64,000 nt of DNA, from NCBI RefSeq assembly GCF_900142535.1, contig NZ_FRBE01000016.1, positions 17,353 through 81,352 of the forward strand, in the 5' to 3' direction. Position numbers and translations under genes: made by a program. Below are positions 60,201-64,000 of this stretch, in pieces. Position 1 is the first letter of the stretch. Each line of letters begins with the position of its first letter. Under the pieces are notes generated by a model. The model saw only the letters and a list, made by a program, of their open reading frames with translations, did no database searches and was not told the DNA's origin. This DNA comes from Fibrobacter sp. UWEL. GTDB lineage: Bacteria; Fibrobacterota; Fibrobacteria; Fibrobacterales; Fibrobacteraceae.

Positions 60201-63140
60201 CGTTTGGTCTTCCAGGTTCTGTTCCATGACTACAATCCCAATAACAAGACAACCAACTTCGGTGAGCTTGAAGGTTCCTGGTCTCTGCGTGCCCATACCA
60301 GCGAAGACGATCCTGTACAGTTCAAGGGAGTCAACTTGACCAATGGTCCCTCCTTCTCGGGATCGGAAACAACCTGGCTGGAATACGACGCAAACGGAGT
60401 CAAGGTAGAAGCATTCGTCCGCGACCCCTATATTGCCGTATACTACCACGGGAAACACGTTTACGGTTATGGACCTGATTACACTCCGGAAAACGGCCCT
60501 CAGGTCAACCGCGTCGTCAGCCTTGAATTTGAAAGTCCCTTCGTATCTCCCGTTTCTTCTGTAGAAAAGGAAGATTACCCGACATCCTATATCGCCACAT
60601 CAGGCGTGTCCCCCACCGGCATGCTGGACGACTTCGAGATGAACGGCACTTCCCGCATGGCCAACACCATGTACCTGGCTGCAAACCGCAAGGACTCCCT
60701 GCTTTTCCGTATGGACACCACCCTGGGCTACTCCAACAACTACATGGAATTCGTAAGCTGGCATAATCACGCCGCAAACCTCAACGGAAGTTACGATTGC
60801 GCCTGCGGCGTGGTTCGTACCAATGTGGAAATCGATACCATTACCGTACCTCCGGAACAACGCTATCTGGTGTTTACCGTCGATACCGTCAGGGCCTATA
60901 TCTTAGGTTCCCCCACAGAAGTCCACGTTAGACTTTTGGACAGCAACCGCACTCCCATTACCAATGAACGAATCACAATCATTCTCGGGTCTGAATCCGG
61001 ACTTGCCAAATTCTATTCCTCCGCAGAAGCAACTATTTCCACTGCCGAAGATTTCAAGGTGGACATTGTGGATGGTGAAGCAGTCTTCTACGTGAAGGCA
61101 GACCAGGTTCTGGAAACAAACTTGACCGTTCTTGGCCCCAACACATCCAAGGTAGTCTACGCAAGTACCAAGACTCATCTTTCCGTAGCTGATTTGCCCC
61201 CCTGGCCCCTCATTGAAACAGCCTTCATGGTGGATACTGATTGCGACAACAGACCGGACGCAATGAACATTGTCCTGTTCAATGATTACACCGATGGTCA
61301 GTCATTCAAGTCCATCAAGTACGTCTACAAGAGCGATACCCTGACCGCCACAAAGGTGATCAGCAAGGATGGTTTGAACATGGTGGTGGCCCTGGACATC
61401 CAGGATACAGCCATCAACACAAATCCCTCGGGCTACATTGCACTGGTAACTGATGACAAGGGAACAATCAGAAGCGAATCAGGCGTCTACAAGGACGGCA
61501 TTGCACCTACCCTGCTTTCTGTTTCTGTCCTGGAACGTCTCGACACAGCAACTTCAGACCGAGTATACTTCCAGTTCAGCGAACCCATTGCCGATCCTGG
61601 TATTGATTGGTTCGTACAACTGTTCGCAGCAGACCAGATTACTCCGACTTCAGCCCCTGTGATTATTGAAGCTAAGGAATACAATCCTGAACTGAACATT
61701 TGGGAATATGAAATTGGATTTGACGCAGGTGGAGGATCCCTGGTAACAGAAGGCATGTATGCCCAGCTGTTGAGTACCAGCACCATCACGGACAAGAGTG
61801 GAAATGGCATTGCAGCGCAGTGCGGTCAGCCCAAGCTACCCATCACGCTGAAACTGATTCCGGTACCCATAACCTATGCGTTCATCTCCGACAAGGACGA
61901 GGATGGTCTTGCAGAACATATCGAAGTTGAATTTGCACGTCCCATGGACGCAAGACATACTCCTGACAGCATTTCCATAGCCTTCGGTCGAACGGAAGAA
62001 GAAATCGTCAGCATTCCTGGCACGGACGCAATTGTTGCCATGGACGGAATGACTGCAGTCATTGACCTGCAGAAGCCATTCTCGTTGGGTAACACCAGCG
62101 GTAAGCATAGCGGAGAAGCCAAGGGCATTGAAATTGATGGAGCAGGCCTCATTACAGAGCATCTGGGTTCTGGCGCATCCTACACCGTCTCCAACGCTCT
62201 AGTAGAAGATTTGGTTGGTCCTGTCATTACCTCCGCCACCTTGCGCGGCACCTCCGGCAACACAGTATTCATGACACTCAGCCTTAGCGAGCCCTGCAAC
62301 AATCGCGACGCAACATTAGTATTCTATCGTCAAAAACAGGGATCCAGAGATACCACCGTCTTCCAAGCAGATCTTGCTGCCTGGAATATGACTAATGGCG
62401 GCGTTTCAATCACAGCAGGCTACGATAGCGAAAGTGAACTGGTCGTAAACGACGGCGATTACGTCCGTCTGCAGCCCAAGGAAATGAGCGCCATTGTTGA
62501 CGTGAAGAATAATCTTCCCTCCTTGAACAGTCCTTGGATTCCCATTTCCAACTCCGGCAAGCCAAAGATTAAGTTTAACGTGACGATGGCTCAGCACCTG
62601 GTAAGTTCCGGCAATGTACAGACTTCCGTACCGATGGGCAACAAGAACATTCGCTACTACGTAATGAACCCCACCACCAAGAAGCTGGATCTGATTGTTG
62701 GAGGCAAGGCCACACCTACAAATCTTGATTCTACAGCCCTGAGTGGTGCAGTCTGGAAGATTGAAATGACCGTACCTCGCGGCGCAACATCTTCTGAAGA
62801 CCCCGCATGGGATACTCTGAAAGTACGCTATAACATTCCTATCTACACCAACCTGGGTAGCTACGTAAACCGCATATCAGGATCCTTCAAGGTTCTTCCC
62901 AAGCAATACCTCTCTACTGCAGGCAAGGTCGTATTCTTCACCGAATGGGCAAACATGCCGAAGACAGGTATCCAGACAGAATCGGGCCGAGCAGCGGGAA
63001 CTGGAGCCTACATCTATAAGGCTCAGTTTGACTGCAAGTTCTCACCCAACATGACAAAGGATGCAGAAACCATCAAGCGTTTCGACACTTCAGCAAGCTA
63101 CGATAAGACAGAAACCTTCGGTATCAAGAGAGTCAAGTAG
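57273..63140 (+). CDS. Second giant secreted GH9 cellulase, tandem paralog
   Basis: 1955 residues, 21 nt after the first giant gene and surely in its operon. Signal MMKLIKTALFLGMAFVTAATA is followed by the Ig-like start RRPIRVNQSGFRPQDHKYAY. The GH9 domain has Asp212 and Asp215 (GGWHDCGDHFK), NPWDISFIMGAGDKNQNHPH and acid Glu656 (TETCIDFS). FN3-like repeats (~680-870) precede long beta modules with DTDCDNRPDAMNI at 1321 and DKDEDGLAEHIEV at 1540. The C-terminus (GTGAYIYKAQFDCKF ... TFGIKRVK) matches that of the first giant. No strong ribosome binding site is seen before the paired ATGs at 57273/57276, so translation may be coupled. Confidence 0.87.
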   Translation: MMKLIKTALFLGMAFVTAATAADDFPNIDRTDKVSERRYLDSLNVYKRRPIRVNQSGFRPQDHKYAYVADPTVKTFKVIDANTGKQVDAGSTNLTLLDANAPKPNIWVNGSFNSLDVLYEFGKNDSLTTATEALYKADFTAITTMGEYYIVVGNDTSATFYVHPSIFNAILENSLKFFGIQRCGNTKSHMHAACHLKDGSAVGHDLTGGWHDCGDHFKPSETIGYTAYALATTYLVYQNKAEDRYGNSYADTTITDGIPDILYEAKIGADYIFKLYKASKADGLIAKNDMYHTVGSELDHEFWDVPEKQDAQAYTKGGPDRDVTAEVGTYSGAFAAALAYFAAGWEPYDPVYADSLLEAARDIYTNVTFPHTTAGQYGLTHTTIPSALYPGGSNASNMNDDAAAAALALWYATKDTIYQYDLYKNTKIHDNPDNYKFNNEPNDAGPYFRAGYLGQVSGFYPGGWMTDYENVHAYVLFSFVKLILEDKDVALTYNVGELERDTLLQRATNSLRRLTDDGSQGSNKVYENRFGSVKSVPPYNLVWTSSDWGFNRYNMGAANAIFMLSEITTGAEHEAYLNLALDNIYYNLGANPWDISFIMGAGDKNQNHPHNRTANPDGYNAGGMPYEYRCPRGALMGGAAPNRTLLEDWKDYTATETCIDFSVQLLMPAQSLAATLPIDAEGPLFSNIAGTPITETSAIVSWDANEVALVTVFYNTSPSTSGAKSVQQSTASKGGALTIDGLEMGKTYYFFLEGMDTKRNLSTDDNHGQWYQFTMVPSTTTISGVTICQVDNRSAKIFWWSSDRMNGVVNYGTSMSALNEAQAAEGGAVLFHQATLTNLKAGTTYYFSVSSGATSDDNGGQGYTFTTDAYSTYADLDIAIKPSSYQDNAACTDWKDCKQFIINITNNDTIPFEDFEIRMYLNNPNLTALCNIKQSFGGSGIATPNPISIEFGTAQPDGFGGYYLPIKANGILEVSGRLVFQVLFHDYNPNNKTTNFGELEGSWSLRAHTSEDDPVQFKGVNLTNGPSFSGSETTWLEYDANGVKVEAFVRDPYIAVYYHGKHVYGYGPDYTPENGPQVNRVVSLEFESPFVSPVSSVEKEDYPTSYIATSGVSPTGMLDDFEMNGTSRMANTMYLAANRKDSLLFRMDTTLGYSNNYMEFVSWHNHAANLNGSYDCACGVVRTNVEIDTITVPPEQRYLVFTVDTVRAYILGSPTEVHVRLLDSNRTPITNERITIILGSESGLAKFYSSAEATISTAEDFKVDIVDGEAVFYVKADQVLETNLTVLGPNTSKVVYASTKTHLSVADLPPWPLIETAFMVDTDCDNRPDAMNIVLFNDYTDGQSFKSIKYVYKSDTLTATKVISKDGLNMVVALDIQDTAINTNPSGYIALVTDDKGTIRSESGVYKDGIAPTLLSVSVLERLDTATSDRVYFQFSEPIADPGIDWFVQLFAADQITPTSAPVIIEAKEYNPELNIWEYEIGFDAGGGSLVTEGMYAQLLSTSTITDKSGNGIAAQCGQPKLPITLKLIPVPITYAFISDKDEDGLAEHIEVEFARPMDARHTPDSISIAFGRTEEEIVSIPGTDAIVAMDGMTAVIDLQKPFSLGNTSGKHSGEAKGIEIDGAGLITEHLGSGASYTVSNALVEDLVGPVITSATLRGTSGNTVFMTLSLSEPCNNRDATLVFYRQKQGSRDTTVFQADLAAWNMTNGGVSITAGYDSESELVVNDGDYVRLQPKEMSAIVDVKNNLPSLNSPWIPISNSGKPKIKFNVTMAQHLVSSGNVQTSVPMGNKNIRYYVMNPTTKKLDLIVGGKATPTNLDSTALSGAVWKIEMTVPRGATSSEDPAWDTLKVRYNIPIYTNLGSYVNRISGSFKVLPKQYLSTAGKVVFFTEWANMPKTGIQTESGRAAGTGAYIYKAQFDCKFSPNMTKDAETIKRFDTSASYDKTETFGIKRVK

Positions 63141-63154
63141 AAAGGATTACATTC

Positions 63155-63865
63155 ATGATTGAATGCTTGTACTCGGACTCTCTATACCTACAGTTCATCA
63201 CCCTCTTCTCTTTATTCACCGTGATTGCATTCCCGGTGATGCTGATGAGGAAGGTTGAAGTAAAGCACACGCCTACAATCCTTAACAGGTTTGTAATCAT
63301 TTGTGCCATATGGAGCATCTGTAGCTTTATTGGGAGTACCTTCTTGAGCGGATATATGGAAGAGGGTTCTCCTCAATACATTGTCCGCCAAGTTGTATTT
63401 TGCATTCAATCCATCGCATGGATCCAGCTGGGAATTCAAGCCTACCGCATGGGTGATTTGCTGGTTCTTCCCAAAAAGGCCTATACCTTTGAGGGAATCC
63501 GCGTTATCGCCGTTACGGCGGTAATCTCGGTGAACATTCTGTTCATTATCGCGCCAAGAGCCATTACCAGCTTTACCATCGGAGGATATGCCCCCTTTGC
63601 AGAACAGCCTATCGCAACAAGTTTTGCTTGCCTATTCCTAATTTTTGATTCTCCCTTCCTGCTAGGGGCCTGTTTTTTGCTGTTGAAGCAATCCATGAAC
63701 AGTCACCGCAGTTCCTTCAATACAACGAATGTCCATATGGCAATGGTATTTTCTGCGGTGGTGTCTCTAGCCTTCTTCTTTGACTTTATCGTTCCTATCT
63801 TTATTGGAAACCGTTCCGGCCTAACCCATAACCAATACACCCGAATTCTATTTGCAAATGCATAA
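63155..63865 (+). CDS. Polytopic membrane protein of unknown function
   Basis: 236 residues with six or seven TM segments: about residues 10-30 (LQFITLFSLFTVIAFPVML), 42-65, 80-97, 115-132, 150-172 and 195-217. The arrangement resembles the membrane-sensor halves of some histidine kinases or cyclases (7TM type), but no cytoplasmic output domain follows and the protein stops at YTRILFANA. It may be a stand-alone membrane protein or the remnant of a larger one. AAAGGA lies 9 nt before the ATG, and the gene starts 14 nt after the second GH9 gene, so it is probably in the cellulase operon. Confidence 0.55.
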   Translation: MIECLYSDSLYLQFITLFSLFTVIAFPVMLMRKVEVKHTPTILNRFVIICAIWSICSFIGSTFLSGYMEEGSPQYIVRQVVFCIQSIAWIQLGIQAYRMGDLLVLPKKAYTFEGIRVIAVTAVISVNILFIIAPRAITSFTIGGYAPFAEQPIATSFACLFLIFDSPFLLGACFLLLKQSMNSHRSSFNTTNVHMAMVFSAVVSLAFFFDFIVPIFIGNRSGLTHNQYTRILFANA

Positions 63866-63888
63866 TCCGAGCGGAATCTGAAGGATGC

Positions 63889-63989
63889 AAAAAAGGCCCC
63901 CAGATGGGAGCCAGCTAGGATAACTAAATTGCAACCTTCTCTTACCACAAAGAGGTTGCATTGAGTCATCTTAACCGAGAGCAAAGATA
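63889..63989 (-). ncRNA. Candidate small structured RNA (or leader) on the minus strand
   Basis: On the minus strand TATCTTTG (63989-63982) matches the TAnnTTTG promoter element. It is followed by a stem-loop TGCAACCT / AGGTTGCA (63960-63930) and then a terminator-like hairpin GGCTCCC / GGGGGCC with TTTTTT (63912-63889). A transcript of ~85-95 nt without a convincing reading frame would result. The right edge cuts the view, so this may instead be the 3' end of a longer transcript. Confidence 0.35.
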
Positions 63990-64000
63990 CAAAATTCTTG

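Noticed and set aside
63703..63984. Minus-strand 93-codon frame at the right edge
   Set aside because: It runs through two hairpins and the antisense of the membrane protein gene; the composition is not convincing. The structured RNA reading is preferred.

Overview
The window looks like a chromosomal segment of a cellulolytic Fibrobacterota bacterium (Fibrobacter succinogenes or a close relative). The indications are four tandem GH5 endoglucanases, a secreted PL1 pectate lyase, two giant tandem GH9 cellulases, poly-serine linkers with C-terminal sorting-like domains, a PorV-like outer-membrane protein, and promoters with the TAnnTTTG-type -7 element known from the Bacteroidetes/FCB group. The species is inferred; I could not run a search. 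I saw no tRNA, rRNA, CRISPR array, prophage or insertion sequence.

Layout. 1-6.2 kb (minus): start of rimP, an LtaS-like membrane sulfatase, and a four-gene envelope operon (STAS, degenerate LytM, lipoprotein, NUDIX). 6.2-11.5 kb: PorV-like barrel (minus), then xerC, polA and a 37-residue membrane peptide (plus). 11.7-19.7 kb: four GH5 genes, each followed by a terminator. 20-28.2 kb: maeB (minus); HIT, recO and panB; a histone-H1-like gene; a Ppx/GppA protein; rluB and apaH-like genes. 28.3-41 kb (minus): two tandem PKD-like lipoprotein paralogs, one cut by an in-frame TAG; mlaF, mlaE and dnaB; a UDG-like gene, coaBC and an acyltransferase; rpsA, cmk and two lipoproteins. 41-47.7 kb (plus): TraB family, a two-TM protein, PL1 pectate lyase, rluE and a soluble hybrid kinase. 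47.8-50.3 kb: class I fumarase (minus) and an Ala/Pro/Glu-rich protein (plus). 50.8-63.9 kb: two GH9 giants and a small polytopic membrane protein.

The secreted enzymes form a plant cell wall degradation set: GH5 and GH9 on beta-glucans, PL1 on pectate. maeB and fumarase belong to the malate/fumarate/succinate segment of fermentation. The remaining genes are mostly housekeeping (replication, recombination, translation, rRNA modification, CoA and pantothenate synthesis, outer-membrane lipid transport).

The least expected signals are these. (1) Heptanucleotide tandem arrays occur at four loci, one inside the coaBC reading frame. (2) A palindromic sequence (core CACTGAGCCTGTCGAAGTG) is embedded in frame in polA, the Ppx/GppA gene and the pectate-lyase linker, and also occurs intergenically. 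(3) TAnnTTT promoters lie 4-9 nt from start codons that lack a Shine-Dalgarno sequence, suggesting many leaderless or near-leaderless mRNAs. (4) The GH5 cluster is mosaic: the catalytic cores pair 1+4 and 2+3, but the signal peptides, C-terminal modules and upstream elements pair 1+2 and 3+4. (5) The right edge holds a structured element that could be a small RNA.
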